From assembly GCA_016875535.1 (NCBI GenBank), contig VGPF01000009.1, forward strand, positions 1 to 55,820: a stretch of DNA of 55,820 nt. The letters run 5' to 3'. Shown here one piece after another: positions 27,138 through 35,830 of the stretch. This stretch comes from Chloroflexota bacterium (lineage in GTDB: Bacteria; Chloroflexota; Dehalococcoidia; SHYB01). The notes under the pieces were generated by a model. The model was not told the DNA's origin. It saw only the letters and a list, made by a program, of their open reading frames with translations, and made no database searches. A program made the translations under genes and the position numbers. Each line of letters opens with the position of its first letter. The stretch's first letter is position 1.

Positions 27138-27697
27138 CCGGCCCGCCGAGAGCCATCATGAAGCACGACCCACGACTCTACATCACGGGGCACAACGCCA
27201 AGGGCGAGTCCATCTGGGCGGCGGAGCGCGCCCTTGACCTGGCCGCGCCCGCGCAGGGCGTGAAGACGGACCCGCTGTGGCAGATCTCGCGGGTGCCGGT
27301 GCCGATGGATGAAAGCGGCGCGGTGACCCCCGGCCTCTTGTGGTTCGCGAACGGGCTCAACTTTCGCTACGTGGTCTTTCCGCCGCGATCGCGGCGGGCT
27401 TCCGCATTTGAGAGGCCGCCGCGGGCGGGGCTGCACGAGACGGACACCGTGGACCTCATCGTCATGGTCTCGGGCGAATTGTACGTCGGGCTTGAGGGGA
27501 CGAAGAGAGAGGTGGCCCTGCGGTCGGGAGACGTCCTCATCCAGCGCGGGACGACGCACTACTGGCACAACAAGGGCAAACGTCCCGCCGTCTTCACCGT
27601 CGTCATCGTGGATGCCAAGCGGACGGCCAAGACGCCGCGGACGAAATCAGGCGCGCGCTCCACGAGAGTCGGCAGGCCGGCGCAGATGCGCCGGTGA
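27134..27697 (+). CDS. Cupin-domain protein
   Basis: A 187-residue protein with a single cupin barrel. Residues about 100-160 contain HETDTVDLIVMVSGELYVGLEG, then VALRSGDVLIQRGTTHYWHNKG, the two cupin motifs with candidate metal-binding histidines. The N-terminal 80 residues are unassigned and the C-terminus is a basic tail. The GTG at 27134 overlaps the oxidoreductase stop, so coupling favours it. ATG 27158 is the alternative. Probably acts on the same compound as the preceding oxidoreductase, or senses it. Confidence 0.8.
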   Translation: MTGPPRAIMKHDPRLYITGHNAKGESIWAAERALDLAAPAQGVKTDPLWQISRVPVPMDESGAVTPGLLWFANGLNFRYVVFPPRSRRASAFERPPRAGLHETDTVDLIVMVSGELYVGLEGTKREVALRSGDVLIQRGTTHYWHNKGKRPAVFTVVIVDAKRTAKTPRTKSGARSTRVGRPAQMRR

Positions 27698-27835
27698 TGC
27701 CGCGCCATCCGGCGACCGGGTGATCGTTGGGTTCATGGTCAGTCATACCCTCCGGAGCATCGCTTCTCGCCCCATGCCGTGTGACAATAGAAGGTGCGAT
27801 GTTGTTTGCCCATCTTTGCGTAAAGGTGTCCTAAC

Positions 27836-27970
27836 GTGAGCGATTCACAGAATCAGCCCGTGAACGAAAACGACGTGAGCCAGGCAGGAGGGATCCTCTT
27901 TGATGTCTCCGAGCGCCGCTTCCTCGAGGGGCCGCACACCTGGAGGAACGGGCTGGTTCAGGCTACGTGA
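27836..27970 (+). pseudogene. N-terminal segment of LOG-family gene, ended by in-frame TGA
   Basis: From GTG 27836 (AAAGGTG upstream) the frame reads 44 residues that end RRFLEGPHTWRNGLVQAT before TGA 27968-27970. It then continues in the same frame as VFFEMIRGFRTLHFVGP. In full-length LOG proteins such an N-terminal arm runs straight into the Rossmann domain, so this is one gene interrupted by a single stop. CGA to TGA would be one transition. No Cys motif surrounds it, so selenocysteine is unlikely. Confidence 0.65.
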
Positions 27971-27982
27971 GTCTTCTTCGAG

Positions 27983-28648
27983 ATGATCCGCGGCTTCCGC
28001 ACCCTGCACTTTGTGGGGCCGTGCGTCACGGTCTTCGGCTCGGCGCGATTTTCTGAAGCCAATCCGAATTATGCGCTTGGTCGCGCCGCTGGCTTTGAGC
28101 TGGCGAAGGCGGGCTTCACGGTGGTCACCGGCGGCGGCCCCGGCATCATGGAGGCGGCGAACCGAGGCGCGAGGGAGGCTGGCGGCCACAGCGTGGGCTG
28201 CGGCATCAAGCTGCCGATGGAGCAGGCGCGCAACCCCTACATAGACACGTGGGTGGAGTTTCACTATTTCTTTGTGCGCAAGGTGATGCTCGTCAAGTAT
28301 TCCTACGGCTTTGTCGTGCTGCCCGGCGGCTTCGGCACGATGGACGAGGTCTTTGAGACGGCGACGCTGATCCAGACGGGCAAGATCAGGGACTTTCCTC
28401 TGGTGCTGTTGGGCAAGGACTTCTGGACGCCCATCCTGAACTTCATGCGCGACCGCATGGTTGGCTACGGGACCATCAATGCGGAGGATATTGACCGACT
28501 GATCGTCACCGACGATCCAAAAGAGGCGGCGGTGCGGATCCGCCAGACGGCCTTCACGAAGTTCGGGGTGCGGTTCGCAAGGCCGAAGAAGCGGCGGTGG
28601 TGGCTTCTGGAGGGCAGGGCTAAGCGGCGGCCATCGCCTCAGGGCTAG
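27983..28648 (+). CDS. LOG-family Rossmann-fold protein (TIGR00730 type)
   Basis: A 221-residue segment from ATG 27983 with the whole LOG domain: VTVFGSARF, TGGGPGIMEAANRGARE, and the PGGFGTMDEVFE motif with its catalytic Arg/Glu neighbourhood. LOG enzymes are nucleotide 5'-monophosphate phosphoribohydrolases (cytokinin-activating type); many bacterial members have unknown physiological substrates. It begins 12 bases after the in-frame TGA that cuts off its N-terminal arm. A product starting here would keep the catalytic domain and may still work. It converges on the CoA-transferase operon with a four-base overlap. Confidence 0.82.
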   Translation: MIRGFRTLHFVGPCVTVFGSARFSEANPNYALGRAAGFELAKAGFTVVTGGGPGIMEAANRGAREAGGHSVGCGIKLPMEQARNPYIDTWVEFHYFFVRKVMLVKYSYGFVVLPGGFGTMDEVFETATLIQTGKIRDFPLVLLGKDFWTPILNFMRDRMVGYGTINAEDIDRLIVTDDPKEAAVRIRQTAFTKFGVRFARPKKRRWWLLEGRAKRRPSPQG

Positions 28649-29811
28649 GCGCGCCCCAGGAGATCCTTGAGCACGTAGCCATTGTGCTCCCCCAGGTATG
28701 GGAAGCGGCGGATGTCCGCCGGGGCGGTGGAGATGTGGAAGGGCGGCGCGTGGTAGGTGAACGATTCGCCGTCCGGATGCTTCCGCGAGGCGAGATAGGT
28801 GCGGTGGGCCAACTGCGGGTCGCTGTGCAGGTCCCCTGGCTTGTGCACGGCCCCGGCCTCCACGCCCGCCGCTTGCAGCTCGCGCATGGACTCATCGGGC
28901 GCGCGCGCGCCCGTCCACCCTTCGATGAGCGCCGTCGCCTCCGCCTCATTTGCCCGGCGCGCCTGCAGCGTCGCGAAGCGCGCATCGCGCGCCATCTCCC
29001 CGCGCCCTATGGCGGCGCAGAGCTTCGCCCAATCGGCATCCGAATGCACGGCGATGGCGCACCAGGCGTCATCGCCTTTGCAGCGGAAGGCACCGTGGGG
29101 CGAAGCGGCGTCCGAGCGGTTCCCCTCGCGCGTTGCGATCCTGCCGCTCACCTGGTAATCCAGGATCGCCGGCTCGACGAAGAGGAGCGGCGCCTCAAGC
29201 TGCGAGAGGTCAATGTACGCGCCCTGCCCGGTGCGCCGTCGCCGCTCGAGCGCGGCCAGGACGGCAGCGACGGCCAGCGGCGGGCCGATGTAATCGGTAT
29301 AGGCGCCGACGGGCAGACACGGCTCGCGGTCCGGCCAGCCGGAGACGTGGACAAAGCCGCCCCTGGCGGCGAGTCCCGCGCCAAGGCCGATGTGGTGCGC
29401 ATGCGGGCCCGTCTGCCCCAGGGCGCTCATGCTGATCATCACCAGGTCCGGCCTGACGGCGCGCAGGCGCTCGTAGGTGAGGCCCCAGCCCTTGAGGACG
29501 CGCGGCGAGTAATTCTCGACGATAACGTCCGATTGCGCGATGAGCGCGGTCGCCGCCTCGATGGAGCCGGGCTCGTTCATATCGAGCGTCAGGGAGAGCT
29601 TCGAGTGGTTGTATTGGGCGAAGCGCGCGCTATTACCGCCCTTCACATTGCCGCGCTTGGGCGGATGGAAGCGCAGCTGGTCGGCGCGTTTGACGCCTTC
29701 GATTTTGATGACCTCCGCGCCGTAATCGCCGAGGGTTGTTCCCGTGAGCGGGCCTGCGATGAGCGTGGAGAACTCCACCACGCGGATGCCGTGCAGTGGC
29801 GCTGCGCTCAT
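28645..29811 (-). CDS. CaiB/BaiF (class III) CoA-transferase
   Basis: A 388-residue formyl-CoA-transferase-family protein. It starts LHGIRVVEFSTLIAGPLTGTTLGDYGAEVIKIE and has the catalytic aspartate D173 in PVGAYTDYIGP and the RTGQGAYIDLSQLEA stretch. It moves CoA between carboxylic acids, and the acceptor cannot be told. Last gene of the six-gene acyl-CoA operon. Its ATG overlaps the preceding transferase stop by four bases. Confidence 0.93.
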   Translation of the reverse strand: MSAAPLHGIRVVEFSTLIAGPLTGTTLGDYGAEVIKIEGVKRADQLRFHPPKRGNVKGGNSARFAQYNHSKLSLTLDMNEPGSIEAATALIAQSDVIVENYSPRVLKGWGLTYERLRAVRPDLVMISMSALGQTGPHAHHIGLGAGLAARGGFVHVSGWPDREPCLPVGAYTDYIGPPLAVAAVLAALERRRRTGQGAYIDLSQLEAPLLFVEPAILDYQVSGRIATREGNRSDAASPHGAFRCKGDDAWCAIAVHSDADWAKLCAAIGRGEMARDARFATLQARRANEAEATALIEGWTGARAPDESMRELQAAGVEAGAVHKPGDLHSDPQLAHRTYLASRKHPDGESFTYHAPPFHISTAPADIRRFPYLGEHNGYVLKDLLGRA

Positions 29812-31049
29812 ATCGCGCCCTGCGCTTTCAGCTTCGCCACTCGGCGCGGCGCGAGGTTGAGGATGCCGCCATAGACGGCGGCGTTGTGTTCTCCCGGCCT
29901 GGGCGCAGGCCGTGTGGGAAGGGGACGCTCCTCCGGGCAGAGGATGAAGGTGCCCGGGTGCAGCACGTCGCGGCCCAGGTCCGGGTGGCGCACGTTGGTG
30001 AAGAAGCTGCGCGCCTGCAGCTGCGGGTCGGCGCAGATATCGGCCACGGTGCTGATGGCATCGGCCAGCAGGCGGCGCTTCACGGCCTCTTCACGGATCT
30101 GGGCCTTCGTCTTCGTCATGAAGAAGCGGAGAAGGTCGTCTTCATATCGGGAAAGCTGTTCTTTTGCAACCTGCTCGATTTTTGTATTTTGGATATCTAC
30201 ATGCTCCAGGCCGCCGGCCATGCCCACTTCCTTCATCCACTGGACCAAGGGCGTCATGAACGGCACCGCGTTCTTGCCGAAGCTGATAAGAAAGGCTAGG
30301 TGGCCGTCCTTGCACGGATAGATGGAGCGCCGGGAGACCGTCGTCACCATTCGGCTGCCCTCGCGCTTGAACTCGGCGCGGTCCACCTCCCAGGCCGGGA
30401 GGGCACTGCCGATGGGCAGGATGAGGGAGTCCAGGATGGAGCAATCAACGTGAGAGCCTTCGCCGGTCTGCATGCGCGCCGCGTGGGCCATCAGCGTGCC
30501 GACCGCCGCGTAGCTGCACCCGTGGGCTACGGCCTGCTCTATGGAGACGCGCACCGGCGGGCGGTCCGGGTCGCCGATGAGGTTCATGATGCCGCCCAGG
30601 GCCATGAGCGTCAGGTCGGACGCGCGGTAGTCCTTGTACGGGCCGCTCTGCCCGAACGCGGTGATGGAGGTGAGGACGATGCCGGGATTGACGGCGCGCA
30701 GCGCTTCGAAGCCGAGGCCGAGGCTGTCCATGTGCCCCGGCGCAAACGATTCGATGACGACATCGGCCTTTGCCGCGAGCTGCTTGAAGAGGGCCGTTCC
30801 CTCGGGCCGCGCGAGATCCAGGGTGATGCTCTCCTTGTTGTGGTTGTAGGAAAGCCACACCATGCTATGGGCCTTGCTCTTGACCTTGGCCACGCGCGGC
30901 CCGGAGCTGCGCCCGGGATCGCCGCCGGGCGGCTCCACCTTGATGACGCGCGCGCCCAGATCGGCCAGGATGCGCCCGGCCATGGAGCCCTTTTCATCTG
31001 TGAGGTCGAGCGCGGTGAGGTGCGAAAGGAAGCCGTATCTGCCGGGCAC
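29808..31049 (-). CDS. CaiB/BaiF CoA-transferase with Glu at the catalytic Asp
   Basis: A 413-residue class III CoA-transferase (LTALDLTDEKGSMAGRILADLGARVIKVEPPGGDPGR). The two sister proteins in the operon have a catalytic Asp (D173 and D168). Here the aligned position in PPVRVSIEQAVAHG is Glu171, by my hand alignment. Whether Glu can form the acyl anhydride intermediate is unclear, so the protein could be an inactive or heteromeric partner. It starts nine bases after the upstream transferase gene ends. Confidence 0.88.
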   Translation of the reverse strand: MPGRYGFLSHLTALDLTDEKGSMAGRILADLGARVIKVEPPGGDPGRSSGPRVAKVKSKAHSMVWLSYNHNKESITLDLARPEGTALFKQLAAKADVVIESFAPGHMDSLGLGFEALRAVNPGIVLTSITAFGQSGPYKDYRASDLTLMALGGIMNLIGDPDRPPVRVSIEQAVAHGCSYAAVGTLMAHAARMQTGEGSHVDCSILDSLILPIGSALPAWEVDRAEFKREGSRMVTTVSRRSIYPCKDGHLAFLISFGKNAVPFMTPLVQWMKEVGMAGGLEHVDIQNTKIEQVAKEQLSRYEDDLLRFFMTKTKAQIREEAVKRRLLADAISTVADICADPQLQARSFFTNVRHPDLGRDVLHPGTFILCPEERPLPTRPAPRPGEHNAAVYGGILNLAPRRVAKLKAQGAI

Positions 31050-31058
31050 GGGATGCTC

Positions 31059-32249
31059 CTAGATGACGCCCTGCTCGCGGAGCTGGGCGAGCTTGGCATC
31101 GTCAAAGCCGAGGATGGAGGCGTAGACGTCCCTATTGTGCTGGCCCAGCTCGGGCGCGGGTTTGTTGAAGTCATACTGCATGCCGGACATGTGCTGGAAG
31201 GGCGAGCCGATGACCTTCAGCTTCCCCACTCCAGGCTGGTCCACTTCTTTGATCATGCCGCGGGCCGCGATGTGCGTATCGTGCAGCAGCTGGTCCACGG
31301 ACTTCACGATCCCGGAGGCGACGCGGTTCTTGAGGAGGATCTGCATCGCCTCCTCTGCCGTCTTATCGCTCAGCCAGACGTCAATCAGCGCATCGGCGTC
31401 CTGGCGGTGCTTCCGGCGGCCCTTGCGTCCCGCCCAGTCCGGGTCGTTCGCCAGCTCGTCGCCGCCGACGAGCTTGAGCATCGTCTGCCACTGGCGGTTG
31501 GAGACGCACCCGATGTAGATGTAGTCGTCCTTCGCCTTGAAGACGCCTCGCCCGGCCATCTCGTTCTCGCCGCCCGTGCGCTCGATGACGACATTTTCCG
31601 CGAAGTACTTGGGGATGGCGAAGGAGCCGACGAGATACCAGACCGTATCGTGCATCGAAATGTCTATCCACTGGCCCTGGCCTGTCTGGCGCTGCTGCAT
31701 GATAGCGGCCAGGATGGCGATGGTGAGATAGAGCGGGCTGTGGAAATCGGCGACGGAGAAGGGGAGAGGCATTGGCGGCTTATCGGGCTCGCCGTTCATG
31801 CCGGTCAGTCCGCCCATCGCCACAACGGCGAAGTCGTAGGCCATCATGGGGCTGTAGGGCCCCGTCTGGCCGAAGCCGGAGAGGGAGGCGTAGACGGCGC
31901 GCGGGTTGACGGCCTTCACATCGTCATAGCTCAGGCCCCAGGCCTTCATCATCCCCGGCTTGAAGTTCTCAACGATGACGTCCGACTTCTTGGCGATATC
32001 CAGGGCGATCTTGCGTGCCTCGGGCTTCCGGAGGTCGAGGGTGACGCTCTTTTTGCCCCGGTTCCACTGGGTGAAGTGGTAGGGCCACTTGCCCAGCAGC
32101 GGCGGCAGCGTCCGTGAATCGTCGCCGACTCCGGGCGCCTCCACCTTGATGACCTCCGCCCCGAAATCGGCTAGGAGGAGCGTGCAGAGCGGCGCGGCGG
32201 CGACCCGGGAGAAGTCCAGGACGCGCACACCTTCGAGTATCTTTGCCAT
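31059..32249 (-). CDS. CaiB/BaiF (class III) CoA-transferase
   Basis: A 396-residue protein starting MAKILEGVRVLDFSRVAAAPLCTLLLADFGAEVIKVE. The catalytic D168 sits in LPFSVADFHSPLY, and RQTGQGQWIDISMHD follows. ATG 32249 has GAGAGGAGG at good distance, which excludes a long in-frame extension to 32807 that would overlap the dehydrogenase gene. Third CoA-transferase in the operon, with different specificity presumably. Confidence 0.93.
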   Translation of the reverse strand: MAKILEGVRVLDFSRVAAAPLCTLLLADFGAEVIKVEAPGVGDDSRTLPPLLGKWPYHFTQWNRGKKSVTLDLRKPEARKIALDIAKKSDVIVENFKPGMMKAWGLSYDDVKAVNPRAVYASLSGFGQTGPYSPMMAYDFAVVAMGGLTGMNGEPDKPPMPLPFSVADFHSPLYLTIAILAAIMQQRQTGQGQWIDISMHDTVWYLVGSFAIPKYFAENVVIERTGGENEMAGRGVFKAKDDYIYIGCVSNRQWQTMLKLVGGDELANDPDWAGRKGRRKHRQDADALIDVWLSDKTAEEAMQILLKNRVASGIVKSVDQLLHDTHIAARGMIKEVDQPGVGKLKVIGSPFQHMSGMQYDFNKPAPELGQHNRDVYASILGFDDAKLAQLREQGVI

Positions 32250-32280
32250 GGGGCCTCCTCTCTCATGACTGCGGCGGCGG

Positions 32281-33453
32281 TTACTCGCCGCGCGGCAGGC
32301 CCAGGCCGCGGGTGGCGATGACGTTGCGCTGGATCTCGGAGGCGCCGCCGGTGATGGTGGACAGGGGCGCCGCATGGTAGGCCTGGGCGAAGGCCCCTTC
32401 GCCGGGGACGTGCTTGGAGCCGGCCTCCAGCTCGCCGTAGTGCCCCAACATCTCCATGCTCGTATGGACGAGTTCCTTTTCGAATTCGGAGATGAGGACC
32501 TTGAGCGATGAGGCCTCATAGCTCGGCATGATCTTGTTGGACATCTGCCACCCCACCTTATAGCAGAGGACGCGTAGGGCGCGCAGTTTGGCGGCGTGCC
32601 GCGCCGCCTCCCGCCGGAGGGGCAGTTCGTCCCAGAGTAGCCGGCCGTTGCGCGTGTGGCTTTTTGCGTAGTCAATGATGCTGGTGAGCATCCGCGCGTG
32701 CATGCCCACATTGAAGATGCGCTCGTAGGCCAGCGCCGTGCTGGCGTAGTAGAAGCCCTTGTTCTTTTCGCCCACCAAGCGATTCTTGGGAACGCGGACG
32801 CCGTCATAGAAGACGGCGTTGGTGCGCGCGCCGCTTACCGCGTACATCGGCGTCAGCTTGATGCCGGGAGACCTCATGTCCACCATAAAGAGGGAGATGC
32901 CCTTGTGCTTGGGGGCCTTGGGGTCCGTGCGCACGGCCAGCCAGTGGTACTCCGCCCAGTGGCAGGTGGTGTTGTACATCTTCTGCCCGGTGATGATGAA
33001 GTCGTCGCCGTCCTCCACCGCCTGCATCTTGAGGGAGGCGAGGTCCGACCCGGCCTCCGGCTCCGTGTAGCCCAGGGCGAAGTCTATCTCGTACTTCGCG
33101 ATCTTGGGCAGGAAGAACCGCTTCTGCTCCTCCGTCCCGTGCTGCATCAGCGTCGGCCCCACGATGCGCCCGCCGGTGTTGAAGCCCCCGGAGGAGGTGA
33201 GGCCGGAGAGGGCCATCTCGTCCAGGAGGATGAAGCGGTACATGGGGCTGGCGTCCATGCCGCCGTATTCCTTGGGCCAGGTCAGCGTGAGCCAGCCGCG
33301 CTCGCCGAGCTTGCGCAGGATGGCGCGCATCTTGGGGACGAAGGCTTCGTCCTCCGGGTCCAGCGGCGGCGCGCCGCCGACTTCGGCGGTGAAGAAGCTG
33401 CGCGCCTCGGCGCGGAACAACTCTTCTTCCTTGGTGAAGTTGAAGTCCAGCAT
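32281..33453 (-). CDS. Acyl-CoA dehydrogenase
   Basis: A 390-residue flavoenzyme starting MLDFNFTKEEELFRAEARSFF. It has YTEPEAGSDLASLKMQAVEDGDDFIITGQK, SPGIKLTPMYAVSGARTNAVFYDGVRVP, and ends ITGGASEIQRNVIATRGLGLPRGE. Closely similar in layout to the dehydrogenase at 24611. The ATG at 33453 marks the start of the conserved N-terminal helices. Upstream in-frame codons lie in the next dehydrogenase. Pairs with the following gene; such twins can form heteromeric dehydrogenases. Confidence 0.92.
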   Translation of the reverse strand: MLDFNFTKEEELFRAEARSFFTAEVGGAPPLDPEDEAFVPKMRAILRKLGERGWLTLTWPKEYGGMDASPMYRFILLDEMALSGLTSSGGFNTGGRIVGPTLMQHGTEEQKRFFLPKIAKYEIDFALGYTEPEAGSDLASLKMQAVEDGDDFIITGQKMYNTTCHWAEYHWLAVRTDPKAPKHKGISLFMVDMRSPGIKLTPMYAVSGARTNAVFYDGVRVPKNRLVGEKNKGFYYASTALAYERIFNVGMHARMLTSIIDYAKSHTRNGRLLWDELPLRREAARHAAKLRALRVLCYKVGWQMSNKIMPSYEASSLKVLISEFEKELVHTSMEMLGHYGELEAGSKHVPGEGAFAQAYHAAPLSTITGGASEIQRNVIATRGLGLPRGE

Positions 33454-33461
33454 AGGTTTGC

Positions 33462-34592
33462 CTACCAGATGGGCGCGCCGGCGGCCACGGCGGCCGCCAC
33501 GCGATCGGCGCTGTGCGCCGTATCGCCGTAGGCGTATGCCGCGGTGCGCGCCTCGCGATAGTAGAGGTAAAGCGGATGCTCGCGGATAAGGCCGATGCCG
33601 CCGTGGACCTGGTGGGCCACAACGGTTGTGCGGAGATAGGCCTCGTTCGCCAGCTGCTTCGCCATGGCGGCCTCCATCGCGGCGGGCTTGCCCGCGCTGA
33701 TGCGCCAGGCGGCCTCCCAGGTGATGCCGCGGGCCAGCTCGATGCCCATGACGATATTCGCGCAGTGGTGCTGGACGGCTTGGAAGCTGCCGATGGGCCG
33801 TCCGAACTGCACGCGCTGCTTCACATATTCGATGGTGAAATCCAGGACGTGCTGCATGCCGCCGAGCATCTCGGCGCATTTGGCTGCCGTGGCCCGCTCC
33901 AGGATCTTTTCGATGAGAGGCCAGCCCCTATCGCGTTCGCCCAGGAGCCTATCGCGCGCCACGGCCACGTTCGTGAACGTCACTTCGTACTTCTTTTCGC
34001 CCCCCATCGTGACGAGCGGCGTGTGGCTGACTCCCTGGGCGCGCGCATCCACGATGAAGAGGGAGACGCCCGTCCCCGTGCGGGCGGCGCAGGTGAGATA
34101 GTCGGCGGAGCCGGCGTATGGGACAAAGAGCTTTGCGCCGTTGAGGACATAGCCGTCCTTCGCCGCCTTCGCCTCCAGCTTGATCGCCTCCTGTGCATAG
34201 GTCGCATCGCCTTCAAGCAGGGCGAGCGCGAAGATCGCCTCGCCGCCGGCGATGCGGGGGAGAAAGCGCTCCTGCTGGGCCTTGCTGCCGCCGAGCATGA
34301 GCGGGAGCGCGCCGCCGATGACGGTGGCGAAGAGCGGCGCGGGCAGGAGCGCGCCGCCCGTTTCTTCCAGGAGGGCGCAGAGGTCTAGGAAGTCGCCGCC
34401 GGTGCCGCCGTGGGCCTCGGGGATGATGAGCCCCTGCCACCCAAGGTCGGCCATCTCCTTCCACATCCCATTGTCAAAGCCCGATTCTGTCTTGGTGATG
34501 CGGTCTATAAAATGCTTGTCGCAGCGCGCCGTCAGGAAATCCCGCGCCGCCTTCTTGAGCATCTGCTGTTGTTCGGTGAAGCTGTAGTCCAT
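33462..34592 (-). CDS. Acyl-CoA dehydrogenase, divergent partner type
   Basis: A 376-residue acyl-CoA dehydrogenase (MDYSFTEQQQMLKKAARDFL...). It has the middle beta domain (ALLEGDATYAQEAIKLEA...), ERATAAKCAEMLGGMQHVLDFTIEYVKQRVQFGRPIGSFQAVQH and QVHGGIGLIREHPLYLYYREA. It lacks the EIQRN tail signature of its neighbour. This two-subunit arrangement, one longer classical chain and one divergent chain, resembles heteromeric dehydrogenases acting on bulky acyl groups. ATG 34592 begins the conserved region; ribosome site weak. Confidence 0.88.
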   Translation of the reverse strand: MDYSFTEQQQMLKKAARDFLTARCDKHFIDRITKTESGFDNGMWKEMADLGWQGLIIPEAHGGTGGDFLDLCALLEETGGALLPAPLFATVIGGALPLMLGGSKAQQERFLPRIAGGEAIFALALLEGDATYAQEAIKLEAKAAKDGYVLNGAKLFVPYAGSADYLTCAARTGTGVSLFIVDARAQGVSHTPLVTMGGEKKYEVTFTNVAVARDRLLGERDRGWPLIEKILERATAAKCAEMLGGMQHVLDFTIEYVKQRVQFGRPIGSFQAVQHHCANIVMGIELARGITWEAAWRISAGKPAAMEAAMAKQLANEAYLRTTVVAHQVHGGIGLIREHPLYLYYREARTAAYAYGDTAHSADRVAAAVAAGAPIW

Positions 34593-34614
34593 GGCTGTGC
34601 GCCCGCTGCGAGGC

Positions 34615-35502
34615 TTAAAAGCCAAGCTCCTTATAGCGTTCGTCGCGGGACTTTGTCGCGCCCTTCGTCCCGCCCTCTTTCCGCTCCTTGAACAGGTTCC
34701 ACTCCTCCGGCTCCAGGCGCGCCTGCACGCTCACCGGATGCTCGAAGGCGGCCAGGCGGAAGCCCTCCACAACGCCCAGGATCTCGTAGATGCGGTGCAT
34801 CGTCTCCTTGCCCATGTAGACGTAGTCCTTGTGGCAGAGGGCCAGGGCCTGGGCCCAGCGTTCCACTTCCGCCTCCAGCTTCTCCAGGGGCACGATGCTG
34901 TTGATGCCCCGCGGCCCGATCTCGGAGACGTCTATCTTCCGGCCCAGCCATAGCATCTCGTGCGCCAAGGCGGGGCCCATCCGCAGGATCTCCATGATGG
35001 CCGTGGTGGCCCCTGGACCGTGCATGCGCGCCGGGGTGTAATAGAGCTTGGTTCCCTCAGCCGCGATGATGAAATCGCACAGCATGATCCAGTCAATCGC
35101 GCCGCCGACGACATGGCCGTGGACCTGCGCGATGGTGATCTTGTGGGTGTAGAACTTTGCCAGGTTCTTCCGGAAGGCCATGTGGTCGTGGTAGAAGCGG
35201 ACGCGCTGGGGCGGGTGCTTATCGCCTGCCCACTGGGGCGCGAATGCCTCCACGCCTTCCTTCTCTCTATCGTGATAGACGTTGCCCAGGCGCTGCATAT
35301 CGTATCCTGCGGAGAAGGCCTTGCCCGCGCCGCGGATGATGATGATCTTGATATCGTCGTCGCTCTCCGCCTTTTCGAAGGCCTCCGCGAAGGCTGGGAT
35401 ATCCTTGGCCGTGAAGGCGTTGAGCTTCTCGGGACGGTTGAGTGTCAGGCGGAGGATCTGGCCGCTCTTTTCATAGAGGACGAAAGGCTGTTCGCTGGAC
35501 AT
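34615..35502 (-). CDS. Enoyl-CoA hydratase/isomerase family protein
   Basis: A 295-residue crotonase-fold protein. LRLTLNRPEKLNAFT opens the fold, GAGKAFSAGYDMQRL gives the first oxyanion-hole strand and VHGHVVGGAIDWIMLCDFIIAAEG the second. About 30 residues longer than the basic family, with a charged C-terminal tail. The reaction could be hydration, isomerisation or ring opening. First gene of the operon behind the promoter at 35563-35591, with AAGGAGC upstream of ATG 35502. Confidence 0.92.
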   Translation of the reverse strand: MSSEQPFVLYEKSGQILRLTLNRPEKLNAFTAKDIPAFAEAFEKAESDDDIKIIIIRGAGKAFSAGYDMQRLGNVYHDREKEGVEAFAPQWAGDKHPPQRVRFYHDHMAFRKNLAKFYTHKITIAQVHGHVVGGAIDWIMLCDFIIAAEGTKLYYTPARMHGPGATTAIMEILRMGPALAHEMLWLGRKIDVSEIGPRGINSIVPLEKLEAEVERWAQALALCHKDYVYMGKETMHRIYEILGVVEGFRLAAFEHPVSVQARLEPEEWNLFKERKEGGTKGATKSRDERYKELGF

Positions 35503-35562
35503 AACGTGCTCCTTGGGCGAGACGGCTCAACTGGGTCGCGATGGAAGTCGGCAGGTGGGAGA

Positions 35563-35591
35563 ACTATAGGAGATACAGAGGGTTTCGGCAA
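35563..35591 (-). promoter_or_regulatory. Promoter of the six-gene acyl-CoA operon
   Basis: On the minus strand TTGCCG (35591-35586), 17 bases, TATAGT (35568-35563). It lies 60 bases upstream of the enoyl-CoA hydratase ATG. Confidence 0.6.
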
Positions 35592-35632
35592 GGAGAGCCC
35601 ACCAGCCTGCCAGAGGCGGGAAGTCCCGCGCG

Positions 35633-35827
35633 TCAAGATTTCGGGCGGAGCTGAAGAAGGACTGCTCCTGTCACGCTGCTCACCGAAAGCCCGGAGAAGA
35701 GCCCCGCTCCCACGCCGGCCGCCACGCCGATGCCGATGATTTCCCCGGCGGCGCACAAGAGCGTCCAGCGCAGCCACAGGGCTTTGGTTGCTAGGTTCGG
35801 TCGAAGCGCCGCGCTCTTCCCGCGCAT
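35633..35827 (-). CDS. Short membrane-protein fragment or small membrane protein
   Basis: A 64-residue frame from ATG 35827, four bases after the upstream stop. After a basic N-terminus it has a hydrophobic segment (LWLRWTLLCAAGEIIGIGVAAGVGAGLF) of one long or two short membrane spans, then SVSSVTGAVLLQLRPKS. The pattern looks like the first hairpin of a larger membrane protein cut short, but I recognise no family. Coupling to the preceding gene suggests it may be translated. Confidence 0.4.
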   Translation of the reverse strand: MRGKSAALRPNLATKALWLRWTLLCAAGEIIGIGVAAGVGAGLFSGLSVSSVTGAVLLQLRPKS

Positions 35828-35830
35828 CGC

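Noticed and set aside
27968-27970. TGA in the LOG gene as a fourth selenocysteine codon
   Set aside because: No Cys or redox motif occurs around it in the family, and no suitable stem-loop follows. A nonsense change fits better.
30300-32117. A 605-codon plus-strand frame opposite the CoA-transferase genes
   Set aside because: It is antisense to two clear CoA-transferases, has low-complexity composition and matches no fold.
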